Below, one piece after another: positions 7,752-17,695 of a stretch of DNA of 35,707 bases (its first letter is position 1; every line of letters starts with the position of its first letter). The position numbers were made by a program, and so were the translations under genes. Where the stretch lies: assembly GCA_047626155.1 (NCBI GenBank), contig JBLHRR010000040.1:1-35707 (forward strand). The letters are read 5' to 3'. This stretch comes from CALGLS01 sp047626155. GTDB lineage: Bacteria > Bacteroidota > Bacteroidia > Chitinophagales > Saprospiraceae. Below the pieces are notes generated by a model. The model saw only the letters and a list, made by a program, of their open reading frames with translations. It was not told the origin of the DNA and did no database searches.

Positions 7752-9458
7752 TTAGTTTTCAGAAACTAATCTCATAGACCAGAAATCATTTGCAACACCA
7801 TAATTAACTGAGATTGTCACTCTTTCGGTGGTACCTGACAATTCGTATCCAATCACTTCATAAGTGATAGAAGAAACAGGAGCTGAAGTACCATCAGTGT
7901 GTTCGCCGCCATTATAAGGCTTGTTGAAACCTAAGAATGCACCGTTCCCGTTTACTGTAACTTGATCAGCAGCAGCAGTGAAAGCATGCGTACCCGATCC
8001 AAAAACATCATATGGGCTCACTAAGTCTCCATCAGGAGCACAAGCATCTGCACCTAGCATATATCCTTCAGCCCACACTTCTCCTTTTGTATCATACTCC
8101 AAAGTACCATCATCAGAAAAAATGAATTCATCATCAAACTGGCAAGCTCTAGTAACTACATCTGCTTCATTTACACCAGGCCAGTAATTATTACCACCCG
8201 CTCCTTCTCCAACGTAGTAAGAGTTAGCTCCATCTAATTTCCAAATCTTTCCAGCAGCATTTGAAAGCACTGCAGGAGAATAAGTTACTGAGTTTATAGA
8301 AACTGTTTTTGTTTCTGTATCATCTCCACCAGCTCCCATTGCTGTTAGCGTAACTTCGTAATTTCCTTCAGCTGCATAAGTATGACTTGGACTCGCATCA
8401 GTAGATGAACCCCCATCTCCGAAATCCCAAGAATAGGAAGTTGCTGAAGTTGAAGTATTCGAAAATGCCACATCAAAACCGTTTGTAGTAAAATTAAAAC
8501 CTGCAGTTGCGGCAGAAGCACCAGGAATATCTGGCAAGTCAGCAGCATTCTTGTAACTTACTAAGTAGAAGTTCCAAGAATTAGTACCAGCTCCACTATT
8601 AAGAGAAAGTTGCAATGTATCAGCTACAGTACCTTCGATCATCTTAAATACTTCATAAGTCTTTGTGCTCAATGGACTAGGGTTGTCCATATCTGCCGTC
8701 TTATTTGCTAAACCGATATAGAAACCATCACCGTCTACTGTTAAAGAGTTTCCAGCAACGTCATGGTCATAAGTGTAATCACCTCCATTTCCGAATGCAG
8801 ATACATCTTCTCCTGTAGCAGCAGTCAAGTTTCCTGCTTCATCATAACAACCTTCAGAAGCAGCTGGTCCTAGCCATCCACCGTTTCCTTCTGAATCGAT
8901 AAAAATAGTCTCGTTAGATTCAAAGATAACTGTTCCGTCAGCGTTAAAAATCCAACTATCATCCAAGATACATGGACGCTCTCCTAATGGTGCTACACCA
9001 CCAAAAGACCAGTAGTTATCTACACCAGGAGCCTCCCCAATACCTAAAGCAATTCCTTCTCGCTGCAAGTACCAGGTCTTTGAACCAGAACCCGCCAAAA
9101 ATGTTGTCGTCGCATTTGGATCAACAACCAATACGTCTCTAGAGAAGGTTTTGCTATCTGTTGCATCAGAAGCCGTCAATACTACAGTAAAAGTTCCTGA
9201 ACCTGCGTAAATATGCGTTGGAGATTCTTCTGTGCTGGTATTGCTGTCTCCGAAATCCCAACTATAGCCAGTCGCGTTTGCTGAAATATTTGTGAAATCT
9301 ACTGCCAATGGATTGTCAGCTGATACTGCAGAGGTGAAACTTGCAACCAATTCATCGGTTGTTCCTCCTCCATCGGAATCGTCGTCTTTACTACATCCTG
9401 CTATAGCGAGCACGAGTAAAAGAAACAATGGCCATTTTGTTTTAAATAATGCATTCAT
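7752..9458 (-). CDS. PKD-domain surface glycan-binding lipoprotein (SusE-position)
   Basis: 568 residues. Lipoprotein signal with lipobox AIAGC (Cys22) followed by an acidic KDDDSDGG stretch, which favours export to the outer surface in Bacteroidota. The rest is an internal duplication. PKD domain 1 (~37-113, GYSWDFGDSNTSTEESPTH) is followed by module 1 (~117-302); PKD domain 2 (~318-390, SYSWDFGDGGSSTDASPSH) is followed by module 2 (~396-566). The two modules share KTWYLQ/KIWKLD, an NYW motif, a Cys-x-x-Asp-Asp motif, a GxFxG strand and a closing SxNxG...W segment. The position after SusC/SusD and between two glycanase genes points to a surface glycan-binding protein for beta-glucan, as in other laminarin loci. 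The two modules look like binding domains; no catalytic residues are recognised. Confidence 0.82.
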   Translation of the reverse strand: MNALFKTKWPLFLLLVLAIAGCSKDDDSDGGGTTDELVASFTSAVSADNPLAVDFTNISANATGYSWDFGDSNTSTEESPTHIYAGSGTFTVVLTASDATDSKTFSRDVLVVDPNATTTFLAGSGSKTWYLQREGIALGIGEAPGVDNYWSFGGVAPLGERPCILDDSWIFNADGTVIFESNETIFIDSEGNGGWLGPAASEGCYDEAGNLTAATGEDVSAFGNGGDYTYDHDVAGNSLTVDGDGFYIGLANKTADMDNPSPLSTKTYEVFKMIEGTVADTLQLSLNSGAGTNSWNFYLVSYKNAADLPDIPGASAATAGFNFTTNGFDVAFSNTSTSATSYSWDFGDGGSSTDASPSHTYAAEGNYEVTLTAMGAGGDDTETKTVSINSVTYSPAVLSNAAGKIWKLDGANSYYVGEGAGGNNYWPGVNEADVVTRACQFDDEFIFSDDGTLEYDTKGEVWAEGYMLGADACAPDGDLVSPYDVFGSGTHAFTAAADQVTVNGNGAFLGFNKPYNGGEHTDGTSAPVSSITYEVIGYELSGTTERVTISVNYGVANDFWSMRLVSEN

Positions 9459-9540
9459 ATTGATAAGTTTTAATTAATGAAAATGATTTATAGTTAAATA
9501 GTTAATTCGTGTTCTTGTTAATCAGTTCGTTCGACTGGGG

Positions 9541-9556
9541 AAAAACGTTGCGTTTT
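9541..9556 (-). terminator. Small hairpin after the GH5 gene
   Basis: AAAACG and CGTTTT pair around a 3-nt loop within 9542-9556. On the minus strand this is followed by TTTCCCC, starting ~27 nt after the GH5 stop codon. A weak terminator or processing site at best; the downstream PKD lipoprotein gene may be read through. Confidence 0.3.
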
Positions 9557-9582
9557 CGTGACCTTATAAGTGGTTACCTCCT

Positions 9583-12312
9583 TTATGACTTAACCAAGTT
9601 CAAGGTCGTTGTTGTCCCATTCTCCAACTGCATTTTAACAAAGTAATTTCCTTTTGCGAAAGCACTTATATCTAGCAACTCTGTTAGTTGTTTAGTTGCA
9701 CTTACTTTTTTAGATAAAACAACATTTCCCAAAAGGTTATAAAGTGTTATTGTTACGTCTTGCTCTTTTTGTAAATTTGCTGTTAGGTGAAATTGGCCCT
9801 TAGTTGGATTTGGAAATAACATGGCATCTATTTCTGCTGTTGGCTCTTCAGTTCCAGTTAAGAATGCAAATTCAAACCAATTGATATTTACAGGGCCTTC
9901 TATTACCAGCACCCGTAACTGTTGCTCTCCACTGAGGACCAAAGGCACTGTCGTTTCTGTGGTTTCCCAAGTTTGCCAGCCACCAGTTGGAGTGAAGCTG
10001 ACGGTACGTAAAGAAGTGGCATTACCTGCCGCGTCAATACGTTGAAATTCAATTTGGCCATTGCCATCTAAAGAGGCATTACGGATTCCTACGTTGAATA
10101 AACCTGGCTGGGTTACCTCTATTTGGTAGTCCAGATAATCACCTGGATCTAAGAATCCTATGTTTTGACCTCCGCCGGTGTCAGCAGCATCTTCGAGTTG
10201 AATTCCGGCTTGGAAAGAAAAGTCCTCTGCTTCTAGTAAACCTGGAATCTGTGTCAATTGTACAATCGTATTTTGAACGGGTTGTAGATTGAAAAGCTCC
10301 AGTGCTGTTCCATCCTGTGCGTTTATAGTTGTTCCGGTGTAGGAAACTTGGATGAGGTCTGTAGGTTGAAACTCACCAGCCACAGTGAAGGTTACAATTC
10401 TATTGTTAGATGGATCTAAAACAGTATTCGTTATTGGAATAGAGGTTCCGTTTACATAAAGAATAAAATCAGCGGGATTGCCCGGTAGTGGACCTTCCAG
10501 TGGTTTGTTTATGAAAAGGTTTACCGTAGTCTCGTTTGTTGTAGTGGCACTAACGTAATCTGTAACAATAGTGTTAGAGGCTCCGGCAGAAATAAAATTC
10601 AATGCGCCTAAGTTATAACCATCCTGATCTACATAGAAACGTATTTTAGTATCCGATGGATCTAAAACAACATTAGGAACGGTAATCGTTTCCCAGCTTT
10701 GCCAGCCGCCAGTGTTTGCGATGTCAACTACTCCTGTAAGATCTGCAGCATTAGCTTCGAGGTGGAGTTTTCCACTTGCCCCTCCTGCCGCTAATCGAAT
10801 TTCTACATCATACAAGCCAGCAGTAGCAACGTTTACATCGAACTGTAACCACTCCCCTGTTCCCATAAAGCCAATATTATAACCATTGGAAATTGCATTG
10901 TTGTCTTCAGAAACCTCAATATCCACTGCATCATTTCGGTAGGCCCAGCCATCATTCCAGGAAGTGTAATTCCCAGTCGATACGCTGTAGTTAGCTAAAC
11001 TGGTCGTTTCAAAATATGCTTCTCCATGTACGCCCATCGAAAAATCAGTAGGTTGAACCACACCTGGAATATTTTGTACATTGTAAGGAATGGTTTCATT
11101 TGAATAAACCTGACGGAACATAGCATCGATAACGTCCTTTTGGAAAACACAATTTTCGAATTTGGTGTTTTCTGCTAGCTCCATTAAAGCGGCCTCTGCA
11201 AAAGCGACAGTTGGTGTGACACCACCGTCGTTCCAATAATTCAACAAGCTTTGATAATCGTCTGTTTTCAAAATTGACATAGGCCCAGCAATGGATTCTA
11301 CTTTTTTCATTGGCCACCAAGCCCATCCTATATTGTTGTCTTCTAACAATTTGATTGCATCTCTAAACCATACGTTGGAATTTTCTCCACTTTCGCCCAA
11401 ATATAAAGGCACGTTATGTTCTTCTCTCATGTCCAACACCCACTGAATGGAAGCCTGATCGTTGATCGACCAATACTTGTGCGGGCTGTAAACTAGGTTA
11501 TCATCCCAAGGAGGTGTCAGGCCACTGAAGTCGTTGGCGAACCAGTTTCCTTCAATGATAATCATATGATTGGTATCAACGGAACGAATACTATCCGTCA
11601 TCTGGCTATAAACCGTTTTCAATACAAGCCCGGAAGTATTCCAGTTTGGCTCATTCAATAAATCATAGCCAGCTACCCAAGTTTCATCGACATATCTTTC
11701 TGCTAATTTTTTCCAGAGTGAAGCTGCTTTGTTTCGGTTTGGTACCGACTCCCAGATGGAAGGTAAATCCGGGTTGTAATCCGAAATGGCCTGATCGTAT
11801 CCCTGACCACCCGGTGCAGCGTGCAGATCTAAAATCACATACATTTCGTTTTGCACACACCAGCTAATGAGTGAATCTGTCAATTCAAAACCTTTGGTCA
11901 ACCAGGTGTTTACGCCCTCCACAGGTTCTTCCTGTATCGGTAAAGTAAAGAGGTTAAAGTGCATGGGCAAGCGTATAGAATTGAAGCCCCAGCTTTTGAG
12001 TGCATCAATATCTGCTTTCGTTACATGGTTTGCCAACCAAGCATCGTAAAAGGCATTCATTTTCTCTTCGCCAACCAGTTCTGTTACCTTTTCTTTTAGC
12101 TGCCACTGAGCGTTGGCAAAGCCTGAGGTCTGTAACATATATCCTTCTTGAAGCATCCAACCACCCAGGCCCATACCACGTAAAAGGACATTATCGCCGT
12201 TTTCATTAACGATGTTTTGTCCATCTGTATGTAAAAAGCCTTGACTATTTGCGGAAGTCGAAAATAGTAATGCTATTGTTAGCAATAAAAAGATATATGT
12301 CTTAAACTTCAT
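9583..12312 (-). CDS. Multimodular GH5 glucanase with two CBM6-like domains, T9SS secreted
   Basis: 909 residues from the ATG at 12312; this start is chosen because it begins a good signal peptide (MKFKTYIFLLLTIALLF..ANSQ), whereas the frame open upstream to 12450 adds 46 non-signal residues. The GH5 domain covers ~25-390, with LRGMGLGGWML, GFNSIRLPMHF, VILDLHAAPGGQ, acid/base Glu221 in DLLNEPNW and nucleophile Glu307 in YLGESGEN. A CBM6-like domain follows (~412-576), then an SbsA/Big_5-like Ig domain (~582-685), a second CBM6-like domain (~687-817, LEAEDF...NIGFLDPGDYLDYQI) and a T9SS type A domain (~831-909, LFPNPTKGQF). It likely hydrolyses a beta-glucan at or outside the cell; beta-1,3, beta-1,6 or mixed linkage cannot be decided and the GH5 subfamily is not assigned. 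Confidence 0.9.
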   Translation of the reverse strand: MKFKTYIFLLLTIALLFSTSANSQGFLHTDGQNIVNENGDNVLLRGMGLGGWMLQEGYMLQTSGFANAQWQLKEKVTELVGEEKMNAFYDAWLANHVTKADIDALKSWGFNSIRLPMHFNLFTLPIQEEPVEGVNTWLTKGFELTDSLISWCVQNEMYVILDLHAAPGGQGYDQAISDYNPDLPSIWESVPNRNKAASLWKKLAERYVDETWVAGYDLLNEPNWNTSGLVLKTVYSQMTDSIRSVDTNHMIIIEGNWFANDFSGLTPPWDDNLVYSPHKYWSINDQASIQWVLDMREEHNVPLYLGESGENSNVWFRDAIKLLEDNNIGWAWWPMKKVESIAGPMSILKTDDYQSLLNYWNDGGVTPTVAFAEAALMELAENTKFENCVFQKDVIDAMFRQVYSNETIPYNVQNIPGVVQPTDFSMGVHGEAYFETTSLANYSVSTGNYTSWNDGWAYRNDAVDIEVSEDNNAISNGYNIGFMGTGEWLQFDVNVATAGLYDVEIRLAAGGASGKLHLEANAADLTGVVDIANTGGWQSWETITVPNVVLDPSDTKIRFYVDQDGYNLGALNFISAGASNTIVTDYVSATTTNETTVNLFINKPLEGPLPGNPADFILYVNGTSIPITNTVLDPSNNRIVTFTVAGEFQPTDLIQVSYTGTTINAQDGTALELFNLQPVQNTIVQLTQIPGLLEAEDFSFQAGIQLEDAADTGGGQNIGFLDPGDYLDYQIEVTQPGLFNVGIRNASLDGNGQIEFQRIDAAGNATSLRTVSFTPTGGWQTWETTETTVPLVLSGEQQLRVLVIEGPVNINWFEFAFLTGTEEPTAEIDAMLFPNPTKGQFHLTANLQKEQDVTITLYNLLGNVVLSKKVSATKQLTELLDISAFAKGNYFVKMQLENGTTTTLNLVKS

Positions 12313-12584
12313 TCTGAGTAATTTAAAATTGCTTAGTCTTGTTTTTGATGTTCCATTAATCCCTCCAGTTATTGAGTAGGGATTGAATGAACCTAATACT
12401 ATACTCTTTAAATTATTGAATCTGTTCCGAAAAGCCAAAAGTGAGCTCAATTTGCTGAATCTTTGAGATTTAGTAAATTTTAATTCCTTAAGAATTAATC
12501 ATTTTAGGTTTACTAAATTTTTAAAATTTTGCAAATCGCCCTTTCCTTTGACTTTTCGAAGCAGACTCAATATTCCTTACGCTC
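12313..12584. other. SusD-GH5 intergenic region with nested stem-loops
   Basis: 272 nt inside the minus-strand cluster. An outer stem ATTTAGTAAA (12468-12477) pairs with TTTACTAAAT (12509-12518) and encloses TTAATTC (12480-12486) pairing with GAATTAA (12492-12498). Nearer the GH5 start, AATCCCT (12358-12364) pairs with AGGGATT (12378-12384). Such structures between susD and enzyme genes could set differential expression by partial termination or RNA processing. No gene is visible. Confidence 0.4.
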
Positions 12585-14219
12585 CTATTGGAATAAGCTA
12601 GCGTCCGGCATTGTCGTCAATTCTGTAGCTACAGTAGTTTCTTCTAAAGAAATCGGTAACCAAAGAGACGCATCAGTAAAGTTAGCTTGGCGTAGGTCAC
12701 CTGCTGGGAATAGACTTGCTGCTGCTCTACCGGAGCGAACAAGATCAAACCAACGGTCACCTTCTCCAGCTAATTCTACGCGACGCTCATACCAAACGAG
12801 GTCAAGTGCAGACCAACCTTCGTCGGACATTACCGTAGCAGCTGTTCTGAAGTTTCCAGTATTGTCACCAGGGCCAGCAGCTCTTTCTCTTACGATGTCA
12901 ATGTATCCCAAGGCGTCAGATTCAGATCCGGTTCCTCGTACGTTTGCCTCTGCTAACATTAATAATACATTAGCATATCGCATTGGGAAAGTATTGTGTG
13001 CTTTAGTCAGGTTTGGATCTCCACCGTTTACGTTGGTTCCTTCATAAGATTTGAAGTTGGCAAATTTTTCTTGCCAGAAACCTGTTTGATCAAACGGATT
13101 ATTTTGTGTTACATCAACAACAGGATTACAAGAAGCTCCTACTGCTGCTAAGTCTTCAGCCAACTCATCAACAGTTGCGATAGCTACATCACGTCGGAAG
13201 CCATCATCAGCAAGGAAGAAATCGTATAAGTCTTGAGTAGGCAACATGAAACCCCATCCAGCCGCATAATCAGGGTGATCGTCACAAAGACCACGGATAC
13301 CACACAACTGAATTAAGCCGTTTCCATCAATACCTTCGAACCATCCCCAATCAGAGGTATAGAGAGATGTGTGTTGAATTTCAAAAACAGACTCTTTTGT
13401 ATTTCTAACATTAAAATTAAAGATATTTTGAAGGTCATCTTCTAATTCATAAACCCCCAGGTCTACTACTTGCTGTAGGTAATCTGCTGCCAGGTCGAAT
13501 TTCGCCTGATCGTCATTAAGCATATCAGCCCAGTATAAATACGCCTGCCCTAAAATAGCCAAGGCAGCTCCTTTACTTACTCGACCTTCTTCACCAGAAT
13601 TCAATGAACTTGGCAATGTCGCGCTTGCTTCTTCTAAATCAGTTACAATAGCGGTAAAGACTTCTGAAACGGTATTTCTTTTCAGGCTTACTTCACCCGG
13701 CGCCAACAATGTAGTTACAACTGGAATTGGTCCAAAATTCTTAAATAGTTCAAAGTGGTAGTAAGCCCGTAAGAACTTTGCTTCTGCTTTATAACGATTA
13801 ATTCTGTTTCTGACTTCTGGATCATCAGTTTCCACACGCTCCTGTTCTAACAATGTATTTGCGCGGAATATACCGATGTAGTTTCTACGGTATAAAGGTT
13901 GTAAAACCGTGTTGGAATTTGTCTCCCGAAAATCATCGAGTTCCTGCCAAGCAGGTTGATCATTATCGGAGGGGTCTCCACCTGCGTTTGCATTATCTGA
14001 GCGAATTTCGCCAAACATCACGTAAGAAATCCATTGGCCGTAAGCCATAGACCAAGCGAGTGGATCGTATGCAGCTACTAGGGAAGAGTAAACCTGATCT
14101 TCGGTTACAAAGAAGTTGGAAGAAAGAAATTCGCCAACAGGTTCTACATCTAATTTGTCCTTATTACAACTTTGAATGCTGAGGACCAACAGTAGAAAGA
14201 AAAGAGTATATTTTTTCAT
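12585..14219 (-). CDS. SusD/RagB-family starch-binding-like lipoprotein
   Basis: 544 residues. Lipoprotein signal MKKYTLFFLLLVLSIQSC with lipobox Cys18. The body is typical of SusD: an N-terminal region with LDVEPVGEFLSSNFFVTEDQVYSSLVAAYDPL, the helical segment YRRNYIGIFRANTLLEQ, the strongly conserved KAEAKFLRAYYHFELFKNFGPIPVV, and a C-terminal part with RYANVLLMLAEANVRG, IDIVRERAAG and WYERRVELAGEGDRWFDLVRSG. SusD forms the lid of the SusC transporter and binds the oligosaccharide. It starts 26 nt after the SusC stop, so the two are certainly co-transcribed. Glycan specificity comes only from the neighbouring GH16/GH5 genes: beta-glucan, probably laminarin. Confidence 0.96.
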   Translation of the reverse strand: MKKYTLFFLLLVLSIQSCNKDKLDVEPVGEFLSSNFFVTEDQVYSSLVAAYDPLAWSMAYGQWISYVMFGEIRSDNANAGGDPSDNDQPAWQELDDFRETNSNTVLQPLYRRNYIGIFRANTLLEQERVETDDPEVRNRINRYKAEAKFLRAYYHFELFKNFGPIPVVTTLLAPGEVSLKRNTVSEVFTAIVTDLEEASATLPSSLNSGEEGRVSKGAALAILGQAYLYWADMLNDDQAKFDLAADYLQQVVDLGVYELEDDLQNIFNFNVRNTKESVFEIQHTSLYTSDWGWFEGIDGNGLIQLCGIRGLCDDHPDYAAGWGFMLPTQDLYDFFLADDGFRRDVAIATVDELAEDLAAVGASCNPVVDVTQNNPFDQTGFWQEKFANFKSYEGTNVNGGDPNLTKAHNTFPMRYANVLLMLAEANVRGTGSESDALGYIDIVRERAAGPGDNTGNFRTAATVMSDEGWSALDLVWYERRVELAGEGDRWFDLVRSGRAAASLFPAGDLRQANFTDASLWLPISLEETTVATELTTMPDASLFQ

Positions 14220-14244
14220 TTTATTGGAATTTATCTAATTTTAA

Positions 14245-17200
14245 TTAAAATGTTATTTTCACGCCTCCTCCAACAGTCTTGTTAGATGGGTAGGCGCCTT
14301 TATCAATACCTGAGTCTAAAATCCAACCGTTTGTTCCGATATCCGGATCGAAACCTTCGTAGTTGGTTAAAGTAAGCAAATTGTTAGCGGTGAAGTATAT
14401 TCTAAGTTCCTTCACTTTCACTTTAGCCAATAAATCTGTTGGGATGTTGTATCCTAATTGTATGTTTCTTAAGCGAAGGAATGATCCGTCTTCAAGGTAG
14501 AAGTCAGAAGGTCGCTGATTGTTATTCACATCATTACTAACCAATCTTGGATATTTTCCGTCTGTGTTGTCTGGAGTCCATCTGTCTAACCAAAATGTTT
14601 GATAATTGGTGTAAGTAATATCTGACCTTTCGTAAGCTCTAAATATCTGGTGTCCGATTTGAGCAGAGAGTACCGCGCTAAAATCAAAACCTTTCCAGCT
14701 CATGGAAGTAGTGAATCCGAGAATATGGTCAGGCCATGGAGATCCGATATCTGCGATATCATCGGAGTTGATTTCTCCATCTCCATTTGTGTCAACAAAG
14801 ATCAAATCACCAGGTTGAGCATTCGGTTGTAATGGCTCACCATCTGCGTTGAAGTGTCTCGCTATATCCGCTTCATTTTGAAAAATACCGTTCGTTTCGT
14901 ATCCTACAAAGTGTCCTACCTCGTACCCCTCTGTCATTCTTGTAATAGGAGTGTTACGAACAGGCCAAGACCAACCCGGAAGGAATCCGGCATCTCCTGC
15001 CACATTGATTACTTTATTTTTGAAACGGGTATAACTCAGGCGGTTAGTTATCGTAAAATCACCACTTCTCATGCGGTGTCCGATTCCTATTTCTATTCCT
15101 TGATTTCTAATTTCTCCCAGGTTACTAATTGGGTTGTTCGTTGCACCAATATAACCAGGAATAACCTCAGCCATTAGCAAGTCCTTCGTTGTTTTTCTAT
15201 AGACGTCAGCTTCGATTGTCCATACTCCGTCAAACAATTCCATTTCCATTCCGAGGTCAATCTGTTCTGATTCTTCCCACCTTACATTTGGGTTTGGTGG
15301 TGTAGCCAAAGCCGCACCCGTTTGTAGTGATTGGTCATTACCAAAAGAATAGGTAAATACATTTTCAATAGTAGAAGCATAAGCCAAAGGAGAAATTCTG
15401 TCAGAGCCATTGATACCCCAGCTGGCTTTAAATTTCAGGTAACTGATGGGTTTGTAGTTGAAAAAAGGCTCTTTTGTTGGCACCCATCCAGCGGAGAAAG
15501 AGGGGAATATTCCCCAACGATTGTTATCTCCAAAGTTAGAAGAACCGTCTCTTCTAACTGTTGCGGTGAATAGGTATTTTTTATCATAATCATATTGTAC
15601 CCGACCGAAGTAGGAGATCAACGCATAGTCTACAGCGGTATTTCCGTAAGACAAGTCCGTAGAATCTTCTCCTGAGTTCAGGTACTGCCAGTTTGAGTTG
15701 AATTTCACAGCATCCGGAATGGATTGGCTAGAACCACCTGCGTCCGTGAAATTAGTAGTTCGGTAAGAAGTACCAAGAACTAAATCGAAATTGTGCTTTT
15801 CTAAAAATGTGTTGTTGTAATTCAGATAGTTCTCCCATTGGAAAGCTTGTCCGCTTCCATATCCCTGAGCTACTTGATTGACTGGGTTTATGGCAGACGC
15901 ATGAAAATTGTAGTCCGGTGTGAAGTTTCTAAACTGAAACCAATAAACATCGTATCCAAAATCAGAACGGAAAGTAATGTTCTTAGTTGGCTTGATATCC
16001 AAATATACATTTCCTAACAATGCATCTGCATTACCTGCACCTTGAGCGAGAAAAAGACGACTTAAAGGATTGATGTATTCTTTTTGCACCCAGTCAGATT
16101 GAGTAAAACCATAGGTATTACTATTACTTTGGTCCAGTTGTCCTGTCCCAGTAATCGGGTCGTAAGCAAAAGCATCTGCGAGTACCCCTCCGAAAGAGTT
16201 GTTAACGCCAATGTTTTGATTGTCTACTCGGTTGGCGTAGGCATTTTGTCCAATAGTGATGTATTCGTTGATTTCTTTAGTAGAATTAAATCGGACGGCA
16301 TAACGGTTATAGTTGGATTTTTCTCCACCAATGATTCCGTTTTGGTCCCAATATTCCATAGAAATGTATGCATTTTTAACCGTTGCAGAAAGACGATGAC
16401 TTATTACATTTGCAGGAGAGAAAATTTCATCCATCCAATTGGTGTTTGGCGAGCCAGCTGCAGTTGTTGGAAAGCCCAATGTTTCGAGTGCCCCCAATTG
16501 TCCACTATTTTCAAATTTCTCTCTAGTGATGTTAATGTACTCATCCGCTCCTAACATTTCTGGTTTTCTCCAGGCAGTGGATCGGGAAAAGAAACCTTCG
16601 TAAGTAATGGTTCCTCCTTTTTCATTTTTACCTTTTTTGGTTGTGATGATGACTACTCCGTTTGCAGCTCTTGCTCCATAAATGGCACAAGAAGCAGCAT
16701 CCTTTAATACGTCTACTGATTCCACATCACCTGGTGCAATATTGTCTATGTTTCCAACTTGCAAACCATCTACAATAAACAAAGGAGAGTTGTCTCCATT
16801 GGTAGAAATACCTCTAATGAGAATGGTTTTACTAGCACCCGGTTGTCCGGAAGCTTCGTTGACAAGCAAACCAGTTACTTGTCCTTCCAATGCCTGAGAG
16901 ACATCAGATACCGCGAAACCTTCAATACTTTCCGCACTTATTCTTGAGATGGCTCCAGTGGAAACTCGTTTCTCCTGTTTTCCATATCCAATAACAACAA
17001 TTTCATCAAGGATTTCAGAATCTTCCCCCATTTTAATTTCGAGAGGCAGTGCATTTTCTACTGGCACTTCCAGTGTTTTATATCCTGTGTAGGTAAACTG
17101 CAATGTGGCGGGTAACGTAACATCTTTAATAGTGAACGTCCCGTCAATATCAGTAGCGGTACCTTTGTCTGTTCCGACTACAAGAATGGTCGCACCGATC

Positions 17201-17313
17201 AAGTCTTCTCCGGTTTTAGCGTCTGTAATTTTTCCTGTAAGTGTGCTTTGGGCTGTCAGGCCGATGGAGAATAAGCATAGGAATGTGAATAATGAGGTAA
17301 GGTTTTTTTTCAT
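14245..17313 (-). CDS. SusC/RagA-family TonB-linked outer-membrane transporter
   Basis: 1022 residues. Signal peptide ~1-21 (MKKNLTSLFTFLCLF...TAQ). CarboxypepD_reg-like domain ~24-95 (LTGKITDAKTGEDLIGATI, GTATDIDGTFTI). A TonB-box-like segment DEIVVIGYG at ~103-111, then the plug with ALEGQVTGLLVN, ILIRG and the SusC signature LKDAASCAIYGARAANGVV (~203-221; Cys where Ala/Thr is usual). The rest forms the 22-strand barrel, ending in VGGGVKITF. It would import glucan oligosaccharides into the periplasm using TonB energy. It is the first gene of the minus-strand cluster and faces a ~590-nt divergent region shared with the second GH16 gene. No anti-sigma/sigma or hybrid two-component regulator gene is present nearby. 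Confidence 0.96.
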   Translation of the reverse strand: MKKNLTSLFTFLCLFSIGLTAQSTLTGKITDAKTGEDLIGATILVVGTDKGTATDIDGTFTIKDVTLPATLQFTYTGYKTLEVPVENALPLEIKMGEDSEILDEIVVIGYGKQEKRVSTGAISRISAESIEGFAVSDVSQALEGQVTGLLVNEASGQPGASKTILIRGISTNGDNSPLFIVDGLQVGNIDNIAPGDVESVDVLKDAASCAIYGARAANGVVIITTKKGKNEKGGTITYEGFFSRSTAWRKPEMLGADEYINITREKFENSGQLGALETLGFPTTAAGSPNTNWMDEIFSPANVISHRLSATVKNAYISMEYWDQNGIIGGEKSNYNRYAVRFNSTKEINEYITIGQNAYANRVDNQNIGVNNSFGGVLADAFAYDPITGTGQLDQSNSNTYGFTQSDWVQKEYINPLSRLFLAQGAGNADALLGNVYLDIKPTKNITFRSDFGYDVYWFQFRNFTPDYNFHASAINPVNQVAQGYGSGQAFQWENYLNYNNTFLEKHNFDLVLGTSYRTTNFTDAGGSSQSIPDAVKFNSNWQYLNSGEDSTDLSYGNTAVDYALISYFGRVQYDYDKKYLFTATVRRDGSSNFGDNNRWGIFPSFSAGWVPTKEPFFNYKPISYLKFKASWGINGSDRISPLAYASTIENVFTYSFGNDQSLQTGAALATPPNPNVRWEESEQIDLGMEMELFDGVWTIEADVYRKTTKDLLMAEVIPGYIGATNNPISNLGEIRNQGIEIGIGHRMRSGDFTITNRLSYTRFKNKVINVAGDAGFLPGWSWPVRNTPITRMTEGYEVGHFVGYETNGIFQNEADIARHFNADGEPLQPNAQPGDLIFVDTNGDGEINSDDIADIGSPWPDHILGFTTSMSWKGFDFSAVLSAQIGHQIFRAYERSDITYTNYQTFWLDRWTPDNTDGKYPRLVSNDVNNNQRPSDFYLEDGSFLRLRNIQLGYNIPTDLLAKVKVKELRIYFTANNLLTLTNYEGFDPDIGTNGWILDSGIDKGAYPSNKTVGGGVKITF

Positions 17314-17692
17314 AATGAGTAATTTAATTTCGGGAACCTGTTCAACCTATTTTATTTGGTTACCGAGGTTTGTTTTCGTTTAATGAAAATGGTTATATGA
17401 TGATTCTAAAAAAAGGAGAAAAGCCTGTTAAAAAGCAAACTTCACTTTTTTTGTTTAGAGTAAAAGGTTCGATTGACAATTTAGTTGTGCCTGATATATA
17501 CATAAATATGTCTGCTAATATATAATTCTACTGAATTTAAATTAAAACCTCGCACAATTAAAAAGGGGTTTCCATTTAAAGATCGAATTTTGATTCGGAT
17601 ATGCTGCGCAAATTAGGTATTAAAATTTTATCTTTACGTAAAAAATACACTAATTATTTAAAAAGTGTTTCCCAGTGTTTATTTGTTTAACC
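17314..17692. promoter_or_regulatory. Divergent control region between SusC and second GH16
   Basis: An A+T-rich stretch with no gene, between the start of the minus-strand cluster and the candidate promoter of the plus-strand GH16 gene. It must contain the susC promoter. I could not find a perfect TAnnTTTG on the minus strand; the closest is TAATTTG near 17608, which has one base too few. Any operator for a glucan-responsive regulator should lie here. Confidence 0.45.
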
Positions 17693-17695
17693 TTT

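Noticed and set aside
12313..12450. 46-residue N-terminal extension of the GH5 protein
   Set aside because: The extension precedes a good signal peptide at 12312 and has no signal character itself.
12529..13047. 172-residue plus-strand frame
   Set aside because: It is antisense to the strongly supported SusD gene and has no recognisable features.
16084..16554. 156-residue plus-strand frame
   Set aside because: Antisense to SusC; the composition is that of a complementary-strand shadow.
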